Shown in pieces: positions 11,801 to 23,810 of a stretch of 64,000 bases of DNA. The notes beneath the pieces were generated by a model that saw nothing but the letters and a program-made list of their open reading frames with translations, was not told where the DNA came from and did not search any database. The DNA is from Drosophila miranda (lineage: Eukaryota > Arthropoda > Insecta > Diptera > Drosophilidae). The translations under genes were made by a program, and so were the position numbers. Each line of letters opens with the position of its first letter. Position 1 is the first letter of the stretch. Location: positions 23,923,718 through 23,987,717 of the forward strand of contig NC_046673.1 in NCBI RefSeq assembly GCF_003369915.1. Reading direction: 5' to 3'.

Positions 11801-14800
11801 CTTAATTGACTATCTCGTCCTAGTACTCGCATTTCCATTTACTTTTCCTTTTGTTTTCCACTTTGCTCTCTTCTATTTTCGTGTTCTTTCTTTTTTCGGT
11901 GTTGTTTTTGTGGCTAATGAAAACATTTGCCAGGAAGTGCTGGAAAACGGAGACGAATACGACTACGAATACGAGTAGTTATTAAAATACTTTCGTGTGT
12001 GTCTGCCAATGTCATTTACAGGCTCTGAAACTAGCAGCCAGGACACACACACTTGTGCATATATGCGGGGACAGAAGCCATTTTGTTGGGGAGTAACAGG
12101 ACGCAGACTGTAGCAAAGGGCAGGCGGGGAGGCGGGGAGGAAGCTGGCTGGCTGGCTGGGATCTGGAAACTGGTTTGTTTGCTTTAAAGTGCAACTTATT
12201 TACCTGGAGCCTGGGCACCAGGTGGGGTCCGCCCATGTGTACGTGTGTGGGTGCTTATAGGCCCGCATAAATGACGCACTGCATGAACTCGCCCCTCGGC
12301 TGATTGTCCACTGCTCACTCGACCACCGCCCTCTACTGACCAGTTGTCCCGCTGTCCAGCCTCTTCTCAGCATGCACTCGCCTGTTTGTGTGCTACCCAT
12401 TAAGCCCATGTGTGTATGGGGGTATATTGGGCCGCCATCGGGGGGAAGATGCCCTGCCCACTGGATCAGTACAGACTCCGGAAGCCGGCCTGCTAATAGA
12501 TTGGGGTTTGTTGACTCAAGATTCTCGAAATACTCACTGATTGGAATGGCATTTCTGATCAGGATTTATGGAGAAATTCCAGAAATTATGGGCTGGATAC
12601 GAGGTTCGATCTATGTATAACTTGAAAATAGTTCTCATTTCGAGGTTTCTGTTGTGTGGAATTTATGTGTCGGGGCACAACGGCCAGATAGAGGAATAGA
12701 GGGCATCCGCTGCGTCGAGTCCCCTTGACGATTGCCTATTATTTTTTTGTTGGTTCGAGTCCTGACCTCCGCCCTCTGTCCCATCTCCTCCACTCCCTGT
12801 GGCCTTTGTCCTGTGTGTGCCCTGTGTGTGTTTATGTTGATTTTAATCAACGATTTTAACAGGCACATTTGTTTGTCATTTACAGTTATTGCAGCATAAA
12901 CACACACACACAGATGGAAGCATTTATTGGCTTGCATAAACAGGTGGAAAGAGCAGAGAGAGAGGGACGGACATACATTGACAGAAAGAGGCAGACTGAC
13001 AGACTGACAGACTGACAGAGAGACAGAGACAGAGACAGAGAGAGAAGGGAAAGAACAAGAATGGGTTCTCATTTTTTTTGTTATTGTTGATAGAAATTTT
13101 ATTGCTTAATATTAAACAGGAAAATGGAAAATGGCCATACAAAATGGGTGAAAATTTGTGTATGTTTTTCCCAACCGATTTTTTTGTTTTCTCTTTTTGT
13201 TGTGTCTGTGAGCGTGTGTGTGTGTGTGTGTGCGTTATATTAAATAGAATTATAAAACAAATAAAGCGAGAAATAAATTAAAATGCATTTAACATGCGAC
13301 CAGCAATGAAATTAAGTACACAATTTAATAAAAACCCCAAACATTTAATTGGATTCCGATTCCGATTACGATTCCGATTTAACATTGAAGTGCGACTCCC
13401 ATGGCAGACCATAGCAGAAGTCCGCTCCTTGGCAGAGGATGTTCTTCTCCTGCGATAAACCATAAAATGCACGGCTCAATTTCCATTTTTCAATAGTAAA
13501 ATTTAAAAGTTTGCAGCGAAAATATAAAGGCAGGAGCAGGGGCAGGGGCAGGGACAGGGGCAGACTGCCAGACTGGCAGAGGGTGAAACAAATGACTGCC
13601 AGCACAAGTAAATCAATTGGATGCCATTTGTATGCGTGGCAAGAAGGTGCTGCCACTGCCACTGCCACTGCCACCACACCCACATATTTCTACATATTTT
13701 TTTGTTTTTTTTTTTGTTGGCCTGGCGAACAGCTGCTGCCATAAATAGCAGGAACCGAAACCGAGCCCCAAACCAGAAACAGAAACAGAGCGGAGACCCG
13801 CCCGCACATGTTACTCCCTCAAAGAAAAGGCAAAGAGCCGGAGAGGCAAAGGCGTAAGGTGCAAGTCAAACTAACGGGCGTGGCTCCCCATACGCCCATA
13901 CGCCCACATGCCACATGCCCCTACCATCTCCGCATCCGCTCAGCAAGCGATGTAGCAGCATTTTATGCGCAAATGCAAATTAAATTTTCACCGAATCGCA
14001 AAAGGAAGGAAAATCGCTGCAAACGGCAAAAACGCTTTGCCGCGGCCAGTGGCAAGAATTTTAGGGGCGTGACCGAGGCAGTCCGCGGCATGCCCCCGGG
14101 AACAGGGTGTAGCAGAAGACGACTTGAATACAGAAGATCCTCGCGCCTCCATCGATTGCCATTGCCTCGATAGATACACCCCCTTCTCTAAGGGATACGG
14201 ATATGCCCTTCAAACCGAACGATATTTTCCTCTGCCGAGGAACCTCTTTCTCGGGCTTTGCTTTGCTTTGGGCATTTCCTTAGCCGGATTTGTTGCGGTC
14301 TGTGTGTTTTTTCGGGGCCCTGGCCTGGCTCTCATATACGTATTGTTGAGGCTGCCACACGTTCCTGTTATTCCCCCCCACCCATCCCCTCCTACCCTAC
14401 GATGCGAGTATTGTATGTACATGAACCCCGTACGTTTTATTATTGCTTAAAATTTACGCTAAGAGCAATAAAATATTTTAATGGCCGCATAAAATGCTGC
14501 AGCATTTGTAAATAAAATCAGACCCGTGGGGCCACTGGGGCTCGAAATCTGGGCTCATGTCTTGTCTTGTCTTTGGAGCTCACCATTCCTCACCACCCCT
14601 CCGCCTGCCCCTTTTCACAGCGATTTTTATGGCTAGCCAAAGCAATTTTCCAAATGAGAATCGCCTGTAAAACGCGAGCGCGTCTCCAGGGCGTTTATAG
14701 ACGCTTCAAATCGCATTTGCTGCCGCTGTTGCTGTTGCTGTATTTGATTGTTTGCTTTGTGTTGCAGCAACAATGGGATGTAATTAAAAAGTTTTCTCAA

Positions 14801-17800
14801 GAAATTCAATCAGGCAAACGCCTCATGCACCACCATTCCCGCTCCTGCTCCTGTTCCTCCTCCACGTCCTCCTCCGGGACACACCCACAATGTAAACAAT
14901 GAAGCCAATTAAACGCTCATTAAGTGAGCAGCAAGCAGTCCCCTCACCCCCCAAGGAGCCTCTGCTCCAAGTATACAGAACAGCCGGCTTCGAGGAGCAG
15001 GGAGCCGCCTCCCCATCCGCATCAGCATCAACGTCTCAAGTTAATTTTTAAAGCACGGTTCTGGGGCGCTCAGGTGGATAAAACAACAGGAGCAACCGAG
15101 AAGAAGGATAAACGAGAAGCAAAAAAACTAAAAGAAAAGGCTCTACACTCACAGAGCCGCAGCTCTTGATACCCTTGCATGCCCTTGCGTTCAGTACGAA
15201 GAGAAATTCTGGTGGGTAATATATGCATAATCTCGTATATAATCGATAGAAGATTTCACTGTATCCAGCTTACGCGCTGAAAGGGCGCCCGAGAGCCGTG
15301 TGGATCGTGAAATCGTTAACATTGAGCTGTTAACGGAAAGCAGCCACAGGCTGCCAACGAGGAGCCGTTGGCTGTTAACGAAGAGCGGTAACATACTGTT
15401 AAACTGGGTTGCTTACAGCGCTGGTGCCCTGTTAGAACTGCTGCTGCTGCCTTAAAGAGTTCCTTTGATATTCGGATGGATATTGTATGTATCTGGGAAA
15501 TACATGAGAAAGTGCATTGCAAGCTTCCAATACAAATCGTAGTACCTCGTCTGGAAAGGGTGCTCAAGAAGGCAGCGGAGCAGTAGAAGAAAAGGAAGTA
15601 ACTAAAGGAGTAAAGGAAGATGGCAGTGCAGTGCAGTCACGAGTGAAACTTTCGGAGAAAAAGTTACTTTACTGGCATTCCTCCTCGTCTCGCAGAAGGC
15701 CTTCTCCTGCACAGGTCTCCCGTCGCCCTCCTCCCCGTTGCAAGATGCCGTTTTGCTGCTTAAACACAAATGAAGTTAATAAACAGCAAACACACACACA
15801 CACACAGACGCAGGCAGGACCCCAAAGAACCCCAAGAGACCCTTTGAGCCTAACCTAAGCCCCGATAGGGCACCGGGATCCACTAATTTGATTGGTTTGA
15901 TTTGGATTCGATTTCAACAGCTGTCGGGTTCTTTTTCCATTTAAAATTTAAACCCAATATTTGTCCAAATTTCATGAAAGGTGAACGCGAAACTTGCCCA
16001 TCAAGATGCAACGTGATGGCCATATACATATTCGATAGTTGCACACATCGATAGATTATTAGATTATTCTAATTGATTCTAAATATGAAACATTCTTCAA
16101 TATTAACCATATTCTTCAATTAACCATCTTTCAAAGGGAATCTGTGGGCATAGATTCGATTATTGATGTACCTTAAGCTCTCATAAGTCCTCCCATTTCC
16201 CTCGCATCCATCTTTGACAGATGTAGAGCCCAGCAAGCAGGCAAGCCATCAATATGTCAATCTTCCACTCGCACAGCAAATCCTCTTTCGAGCCTAAACG
16301 TGGGAGTACCCATCTCCCATCTACGAGCCCCCTCTTTGAGTGCGAGAGTATACAATATTTGATATTCCACCCGTTGTTCCTCCCATTTCCCATTCCCCAT
16401 TTGTTGTGCAGTGTGTCTGCCATTGGGGTTGCCATAAGCTTACTTACTTATCATAAGGAACAGTTGCAGTTAAATTTAAGTGACTCTACCCCTACATCGA
16501 CATCGACATCGACATCCACATCCACATCCACTGACTCCCTCTGAAAGACAGATTGACAGACACAAAGACACCCAGACAGACAGACAGATAGACAGAGACA
16601 GAAAGAAAGACTGAAAGAAGTCAACGGCAACGCGTCGCGTCGTCTTAGCCACTTCCATGCGATTTTGTCAATTTCGTTTTACGCGCTGCGACTTTTAAAT
16701 AAAAAGGATGCTTCCGTTCCGTTCTGTTCTGTTCCGTCTGCTCGTCGCTCCTTATGCGCATTGATGCCAGAAATCCGTGCGATGTCTCCGCTCCGTCAAA
16801 ATGTATCCTGGCACACACTGCCACACACACACGCACATGGAAGAGGAGCATTTGCCTGCCACGCCTGCCACATGTCATCGTCGCAAACGCCTTTTTGCAC
16901 TTTTGTCAAAGCCCAGCCCTGGAAGGGATGCTGGCGATGATGACGACTATTGAGATGATGAAGAACAAGTCCTAGACAAAAGAAATGGCGGAAAATGCAA
17001 CTTCGATTTCGATTGAGGCAAAGCCAAATGCTGCAACGTGAATGTGTGTGTGTGAGCGTACATCAAAGTCATCGACAAGTCGTCCTGGAAGGGGGGTCCT
17101 GGATGCTTGCCACTTAGCTGCTTTACCTCTAACGGGCAAACAGCATTGGAGGAGACACCAGTGCAAATGGATGCCAAATCGGGGAGGGAGGGGGAATGCT
17201 GATGGATGTACTATATGGATACTGTATATGCTAATCACAGTGCTGGAAGGTAATGGCAATGGCAGACAGTCGTTTCCCAGCGACACAAATGATCAAAGTA
17301 ATGCTCTCTCTTTTTGAATGGGGATCCCTGCAGGATGGCAGCCTTAAACTAAAAACAGATGATTTATATCTCCATTTGAAAGGTTCATTCTCTTTAGCTG
17401 GAGAATCGTCCATTATGTTTTGCTGATTGCTCTGAGTGCGCACTCAACAGGCGAATGCCCATTTTGTATCTCTTGAGACACACCTTCAGCTCTGTCTCTC
17501 CGCCTCTGCCTCTGCCTCTGCCTCCGCCTCTGTCTCTGTCTTCCCTCTTGGATAACTTTTTGGGTAAGTCTCGGGTAAAGTCTCCCGCTGAATGATTGCC
17601 ATTTAGTTTGCCACTTGCGACTAATTCGAGAGAGAGATCGCTGAGAGCTGCAGACAGATTTCATTATTTATGCACTTGTGTGTGTTTGTGCCTCGCGAAT
17701 CCGTTTGCCGTGGCGTGGCGCCCCCTGGAGTCCCCTGGAGTGGAGGCTGGCTCCTCCCTCCTCCCTCCTGGGCTCCTTGCCTCCCGACAATTAACTTTGT

Positions 17801-20724
17801 TTTTCGCTTACATTTTCACGCCATTTTTCGGGGCAAATTTCTCATGCAATTTTCCTCCTGCTGAGCACTTTTTACGCTTTTATTTATTTCCGACTGCAGT
17901 CCAAAGTTGCAGTTGAAGCTGGGCTGAGGCGGAGGATGAGGAGGAGTCGAGTGGAGGCTGAATTGAGTTTGCTTTTTGTTTGTTGTTTGTTAGTCCTGTT
18001 CCTCGTCCAGGTCCACGTCCACGTCCAGGTCTGGACTGCTGCTGGAGGCCGTCGCCTCGCACCTTTATGGACTTCTTCATCAACGCGCTTGAAACTTTTT
18101 GGCTCAAGAAACGAAGTTAGCGCCAAGTGAAAATGGCCAACATTTGATGGAAGCTCCGGAAGGGGAGAAGCGGCAGGAAACAGGAAACAGGAGAAGCAGG
18201 AGGCCAGTGGCAGGTGGCAGGTGGCACGGCCAGCGAGGTTTAATTGAGTTATTTGTGCAGTCCTTTGCCTCGAGACGGTAGGCAGCAATTAACCCTGGCA
18301 CAGAGGACTCTCCACCGATCAAGAAACGCGAGTACAACAATTACTATTATATATATTTACTGCTTTCATATACACCTATATATATAGCACATATGTATGC
18401 GTAATCCCTTCGTAAGTGCAGCATTCGAAAGGGATCAACTGGCTATTGGCCTAAAAGAAGACGCTAAAGATGACATTATTCCCATTACTAGAATATCGAA
18501 TCAGTGAGGAACTGCAGAACTGGGGCATCCACTGGGGCAGGAGCCTCAATTGAGGAGGTCTCAGTGCTGATTTGGCCACAATTCTGCGACAATTATCCGC
18601 GATAAGCATTTGCAATTATCGCGTTCCTCCCCCCAGGCTCATTAACGGGAGAGTTTGAGGGGCATTCATTCGCCTGACCCGACCTTGACCCGCCATGCAG
18701 CCGCCCACTCAGACCACAGCCCACAGCACACTGCAGCTCTGAATCCGTTTGCAGGACACTGGCTAGTGGACACTCGCTGGACCCCACTCCCCACCCGCTG
18801 TGCTGGCGTTGCGTTTTCATTTTTCATTTTCATAAATCCCTCAACGACTGCCCCCCCATTCACAGCTTGTTGCCCTGCTCCCTGCTCCCTGTCCCTGCCC
18901 CCTGGCCCCATTACCAATTAGTCCAAATGCCATCGCGCTGCCAAGGTCAATGGCCCATGGACTTGATGGTCAGGAGGACGGAGAATGGATGCTGAATACT
19001 GGATGGGAAAATGGAAAAATGGGAGTGGAAACGATACTACTTCATGGCCATTAGGCGTGCGCTGCGGGCCTAATTAATCATTGGCTGAGTGAGAGTTCTG
19101 GCCCCAAACAAAGCCAACAAAAAAAACTATTAGACACAAATGTGATTTTTTTCGTTGCTTTTCGCTTATCGCTTTCCCTTCGTTTCCGTTTCGCTGCCCG
19201 CTTTCTTCTTGTCCCTTTTGCCCGGCGATGGCACAATGTCCGCTTCCGGCTAGCCAGGACCCGGAAAAGAGGACAGAAGACAGGAGACGGGCGACAGTAG
19301 ACGGGAGACAGGAGAGAACAGCGCACACAAATTACTTAAAGATAGATAGAGAGTCCAGTCCGTCCGTCCGTCCGTCCGTAGGTCTGTCCGGATGAGGTGT
19401 GGGATGCGTGTGGTACCTTTCCTAAGAGCAGTGCCAGGGGTGGCCGGACAGGACTGTTCAACGACGCGTTATTTCCGTTTCCGCATTGAGTGATGAAGTT
19501 CCAGGGGTCCTGCCCTCCTACCCTCCTGCCCTGCTGGCTCCTGCCCTGCTGGCCCCTGGCCTATGCCCCTCGCTCCATCCAATATTATTTTTTGTCTCCT
19601 CCCACGGATACCCTTTGCAGCGGGTACTAAGGTACATGGGCTTTACCCATGCGGAGGAGCAGCAAGGGTATCCTGAAGCTTCGGTGGTCCTGGAAGTGCC
19701 GCTGTTTCCTTGCTGTTCTCCTCTCCGCTTTGTTTCGCTTCGGTTGGGGTCTGGGGCCAAGTGATAAAATGTTTTATGTGCCCCAGTGTCTGATAACAAT
19801 AAATAACGCCATCAGGACGAGAAGGACCCCAGAAGAGGGCAGGGCGGGGCAGGGCAGGGCGCTCGATGGCGGGGCGCTGGCATGTAAACAAATTGGTGTT
19901 GAAGGCATTTAGCCCTTTGTTGCTGTCAAATGAAATTTGCGGCCCGTTTCGTTTGTTTAGGCCCTCTCGAAGAGTTTTCCACGCTTCTCGTGGCCTTCCC
20001 TTTTGGGGCTTTGTCCTCCTCGGTTTTGATGAATTGTAATCAGCATCATATAGGCCAGACAGAGGCAAGGAGATGGAGCCGGGGCCTGCTGATAGAAGGG
20101 TTTGTCATATTAATCATCTCGATGTTAAATCCTTGTCGAAGTTTATTTGTGTGCTTTTGGGGACACTCGATTCGGTTCGATTCGATTCGATTAATTGGCA
20201 AAAATAATTCGAAGCAACAAGCAACAGTTTGGATGGAAAAACGTCGGAGGATCACAAGGGAAATAAATGAGAATATTTGCCAGGAATCACCTTGCCATGG
20301 ATCGGAATGCTGAATGTGCCTGCTCCTTGGATTCGATGGAATCGAGTTATTAGTTAATAGAATACATCCAACTTAAGACTCCGTTTCTCTGCAGGATAAT
20401 GCATTCTAAACCATCAAAAATTTTAAAGAAAATCGTTTTAAATATGGATGGAGTATATGTTTTATAAAAATCGGATTATTCTTTGTACATAAATATATGT
20501 ACCATAAGTATATGTGGGTATTTATACCACATCCTTTCGATGCCATATCCTGTGCATAATTTACGCGGAAGAACAAACAAACAAATAATTGCATATTAAT
20601 TTATTAGCATTCTCATTAGGGTCGCAATTAAATTGGTAGCTTTTTTGTTCTACTTTCAACTTAATAAACGCATAATTGAATAATTATGAACAGCAAAAAA
20701 TGTTAATGTAAATTCCTCCCTTTA

Positions 20725-20726
20725 TC

Positions 20727-20761
<35 letters not shown>
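20725..20761. repeat. TC/GA dinucleotide microsatellite
   Basis: About 18 TC units with one CC interruption. GA/TC runs are binding sites for GAGA factor and CLAMP in flies and lie within X-linked MSL recognition elements; no such role can be shown here. Confidence 0.85.
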
Positions 20762-20910
20762 GCGCCACTCTTTGGAGGAGTGCTCTGTAGCGAATTTAAA
20801 TGTAAAATTATCTTCGAAAAAGTCGACCATTGCATTACATTCTTTTACATATTTACATCCATAATGCGATGCCATTCCTTGGTTCCATGGTTACGCCAAT
20901 TGCCACACAG

Positions 20911-20917
20911 TATATAG
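20911..20917 (+). promoter_or_regulatory. Possible TATA box upstream of the accessory block
   Basis: The sequence CAGTATATAGATG lies ~30 bases before ATGTCGC (ATG at 20940). The spacing suits a TATA promoter driving plus-strand transcription through the exon remnants and the inverted repeat. Inference only. Confidence 0.35.
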
Positions 20918-20939
20918 ATGTGCCAGTTCATAAGCCGAA

Positions 20940-21420
20940 CATGTCGCAAACGAACTTCCGGATTAGATCTCAGGGTCTTCGGCTCTGGCGTTTAACTACC
21001 GCCGCATAATCATGAGCCAGATAGCCCTCTTTTTGAACCGGGGCCCTCGGCATCGTCTTTTCTCCTGAATTTCAACGGCTTTGACCGGGTAAGTTTTCCT
21101 TCCCCCCCTTTTCCTCTTTTCCTCTTTTCCATTGACTATTTATTCTTGGTTCTTCCTCTTTTATTTTTGTATTCCCTCCAGCTCTATTGGCCGAGACCCT
21201 CTTGGCCACAAGCTGCTATGATGCGATCCCTTCCTCTTACCACGAAAGGTAATGTTATTAAGTTATAATTTATTCATTTACTTTATCTAATTTTTCTTTT
21301 CATTTTAGCAATTCACCCCCTCAGGTGGCAGAAACCCTAAAAGCGCGCCCGCGAACACCAATATGGCCATCATCGTTAACCAGCGGCTTCACGCTTCTGG
21401 TCTTATGGTCTTATTCCGGT
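20940..21420 (+). pseudogene. Spliced gene remnant or very young gene, function unknown
   Basis: Three exon-like pieces are separated by clear splice sites. The first ends at 21089 (CGG|GTAAGT). A pyrimidine-rich intron of ~91 bases ends CCCTCCAG, with a second exon at about 21181-21248. A ~61-base intron ends TTTTAG, and a third exon starts at about 21310. Joined, one frame is open across the exons (segments FLLNFNGFDR, then LYWPRPSWPQ) and stops soon after entering exon 3. That frame has no ATG in exon 1 and is closed upstream by TAA. The ATG at 20940 opens a different frame that stops after 22 codons. Intact splice sites with a broken reading frame suggest a decayed gene or a non-coding spliced transcript. 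No family recognised. Confidence 0.35.
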
Positions 21421-21426
21421 TCATAT

Positions 21427-22072
21427 AAAATACTGGTTTTTTCTGCGCGCTATACATATCTCTAAAAAAGGGCAGCCGATCGGGGCTTGGCATGCCATTT
21501 CATGATCGGGAGAGTCCTGAAAATCGACTGCCATCAGAAAATAGGACATTAATTTTTTCACGATTTTCGCAAAAAATCATGATGGTTACATCATTAAATT
21601 TGCCAAAAATTGGCCTCATTTTCGATGTCGAGATTTTGATGCCGTTCGACAGTCTGGATCCTCACGATCCTGGGAGAGCTGCCCACTCACCGATCTGGCC
21701 CTATCTGTCTGAGATATGTATAGCCCTGCGAAGATTTGGATTTGCATATCTTTGAAATACTGGTTTTTTCTATACGCCATATCTCGGCGAAGCAGCGTTC
21801 GATCTGGGCGTGGCATGTCTTTTCGTGATCAGGATTGTCCTGCAAATCGACTGCCATCAGAAAACAGGACATTAATTTGTTCACGATTTTCGCAAAAAAT
21901 CATGATGGTTACATCATTAAATTTGCCAAAAATCGGCCTCACTTTCGAATTCGAGATTTTGATGCCGTTCGACAGTCTGGATCCTCACGATCCTTGGACT
22001 GTTGGTCCTTCACCGATCTGGCCCTCTCTGTCTGAGATATAGCCTTCCGAAGATGAGGATTCGCATATCATT
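21427..22072 (+). repeat. Two tandem ~320 bp satellite-like units
   Basis: Units start at 21427 and 21754, each beginning AAATACTGGTTTTTTCT (approximately), with a third partial start at 22073. Both contain CGATTTTCGC, CATGATGGTTACATC and a GGATCCTCACGATCCT palindrome. Periods are 327 and 319 bases. The repeated phrase GATCTGGGCGTGGCA recurs throughout 21.8-24.0 kb. Unit length and mosaic structure recall the SGM/ISY (DINE-1, Helitron-derived) repeats of the obscura group; this assignment is from general knowledge and was not tested. Confidence 0.7.
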
Positions 22073-22926
22073 AAAATACTGGTGTTTTCTGTACGCCATA
22101 TCTCTTGCAGCCGCTGGCTGTCCTGCTGCGGGCCACAGCCACGATTCCACTGCTGTGTCGCTGAGTCGACAAGGTGGCGTCCCGTCCGCTGCAGCAGCGA
22201 CCAGAGATCGACGGCGGAATTGTTGGTTCACGCGCACGCGAATTAATGTCAGCAATCAAACGCTGGGCTACAGCTTTGAGACGCGTAAGTAAATCAGTAT
22301 ATACATATGTAATTGTGGATATATTTTAAATTATATGTATGTATCTTCCTTCACAGAGGACTTATGTACCCTACGCTTTGCCACAAACCGAGGCGAATCC
22401 GATTTCCCCCCGCCAAACGGAGTCCTATCAAAGTATCACAGCCAGACAGAATCGTGTCCTGGCAGGACCGAGGCGCACCCCTTGCAAGATCGAACATAAG
22501 AAGCCATCGTCATCCCTCGCCCTGGCCATCGACAACAAGGACTTTGACTATAACAACCAAGGGAAGAGCTAAGCGGGCTACAACCATATAGATATATCTC
22601 GTTGTTGTTAGGTTTAAGGATATACGCGTCCATATATTTAATTAGAAGACACAAATGTTTTCCACTAGTTTATTTATTTATACTAAGCTAAGTTATGATG
22701 AATAAAACTATTGAAAAATCATCCTTGGTGTTCTTTGAATGGGGGAAAGTATCCCGATTTCAAAAAGGCGTGGCACGCCCAGATCGGTTCACAGTTAGCG
22801 GAGAAGACTAATTATTTTTGATTGGGAAAATGTCCTTGATCATTGATAAGGACTCCATCAAATCAGGGACATTTTGTCGATCGCAGGAAGCAATGGCACG
22901 CCCAGATCGAAATATAAATAGCCGAG
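21717..22926 (+). repeat. Left outer arm of large inverted repeat
   Basis: Position x pairs with position 46737-x, without any indel over 1210 bases. Every open frame in the arm, on both strands and in overlapping frames, recurs with identical sequence in the right arm, and direct reading of 22621-22926 against the reverse complement of 23811-24116 shows no mismatch. One substitution is visible near 21747. The arm contains one ~320 bp unit and a two-exon open frame with its intron. Confidence 0.92.
22246..22572 (+). CDS. Two-exon 84-aa open frame, left-arm copy
   Basis: ATG at 22246, exon 22246-22284 ending at C|GTAAGT, 72-base intron ending TTCACAG, exon 22357-22572 with stop. It encodes a basic, Ser/Pro/Gln-rich polypeptide ending KDFDYNNQGKS; no family is recognised. 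The same frame is open 5' of the ATG back to a TGA, so the exon may be longer in an unbroken parent gene, starting at an internal acceptor. A second frame is also open through both exons (GHSHDSTAV to the stop at 22591). Splice sites and intron are intact, so this is a DNA-level copy and not a retrocopy. It may be a captured fragment of a host gene; it need not be translated. Confidence 0.4.
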
Positions 22927-23420
22927 AAAACTATGTATGTATGGCTGGGTTTGTTAGAGTCCTTAGCGAAGGTTCAAGGACATTTTTCTAATCACAGGAA
23001 GCAGTCGCATGTCTCGATCGGGCCTTAAATAACGGAGAAAAAATATATATATGTATGTCTGGAGTAAATATTCTTGATTCTTGGTCCTTAATAAGGACAC
23101 CATCAAATCAGGGACATTTTTTCGATCGCAGGAAGCAATGGCACGCCCAGATCGAAATATAAATAGCCGAGAAAACTATGTATGTATGGCTGGGTTTGTT
23201 AGAGTCCTTAGCGAAGGTTCAAGGACATTTTTCTAATCACAGGAAGCAGTCGCATGTCTCGATCGGGCCTCAAATAACGGAGAAAAAATATATATATGTA
23301 TGTCTGGAGTAAATATTCTTGATTCTTGGTCCTTAATAAGGACTCCATCAAATCAGGGACATTTTTTCGAACACAGGAAGCCGTCGCATGTCCCGATCGG
23401 GCCTCAAATAACGGAGAAAA
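22845..23420 (+). repeat. ~245 bp tandem repeat in the hairpin's left half
   Basis: The sequence around GGAAGCAATGGCACGCCCAG at 22886 recurs at 23131 (period ~245), followed by a third, partial copy ending near 23420. Each unit ends in a CTCGATCGGGC...TAACGGAGAAAA segment with a short AT-rich stretch. The right half of the inverted repeat lacks these extra copies and has ~90 bases of a related, diverged unit instead. Confidence 0.8.
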
Positions 23421-23720
23421 CAAAACTGGCTTTGAAAATGTAGTTTAAGAAATAACAAAAAAAAAGAGTCGCGTCAAATGGCTGGGATACCAGGCGAACA
23501 GAAATCAGCAGAAGGTAACTGCATTTTTTAAATTTACGGCTTCCCATAAGTATGCAACAATTTGTTTTGCATTTGCTACAGCTGCATACTTTTGGGGAAA
23601 CAAAAAATTTACAAAAATTCAGTTACCTTCTGCTGATTTCTGTTCGCCTGGTATCCCAGCCATTTGACGCGACTCTTTTTTTTTGTTATTTCTTAAACTA
23701 CATTTTCAAAGCCAGTTTTG
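23421..23720. repeat. Inner inverted repeat, 101 bp perfect arms with 98 bp loop
   Basis: Bases 23421-23521 are the exact reverse complement of 23620-23720, including a run of nine A/T. The 98-base spacer is itself an imperfect palindrome (AAGTATGCA near 23550 against TGCATACTT near 23583). This is the tip of the large hairpin. Its axis is displaced by 404 bases in summed coordinate from that of the outer arms, which equals the extra length of tandem repeat in the left half. Confidence 0.92.
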
Positions 23721-23810
23721 TTTGGGCCAATCATGGCCCGCCGTGATTAGAATAATCTCCTTGATCCTTTAGTAAGGACTCCAACAACCCCAACCATACA
23801 TACATAGTTT

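Larger units (their letters stand above)
5282..20900. other. 15.6 kb gene-poor region with microsatellites
   Basis: I could not find a supported gene here. The open frames are short, overlap on both strands and have simple-sequence composition. Visible contents: G14 at 5300-5313, CA runs near 7097 and 15788, CT run near 8330, GT run 8809-8838, GATA units near 9515, GGACA units near 11067-11089, TCCG units near 19359, TC run 20725-20761. DRE-like ATCGATA half sites occur near 15243 and 16047. The region could be intergenic, or introns of a gene whose exons lie outside the window. Short UTR exons or ncRNAs cannot be excluded. Confidence 0.45.

Noticed and set aside
22313..22591. Unspliced 92-aa frame present in both hairpin arms
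   Set aside because: It begins in the intron and has arbitrary composition. The spliced 84-aa frame is a better candidate, though the alternative spliced frame remains possible.
22845..23420. CRISPR-like repeat-spacer pattern
   Set aside because: The tandem units are ~245 bp direct repeats in a eukaryotic genome with no spacer structure.
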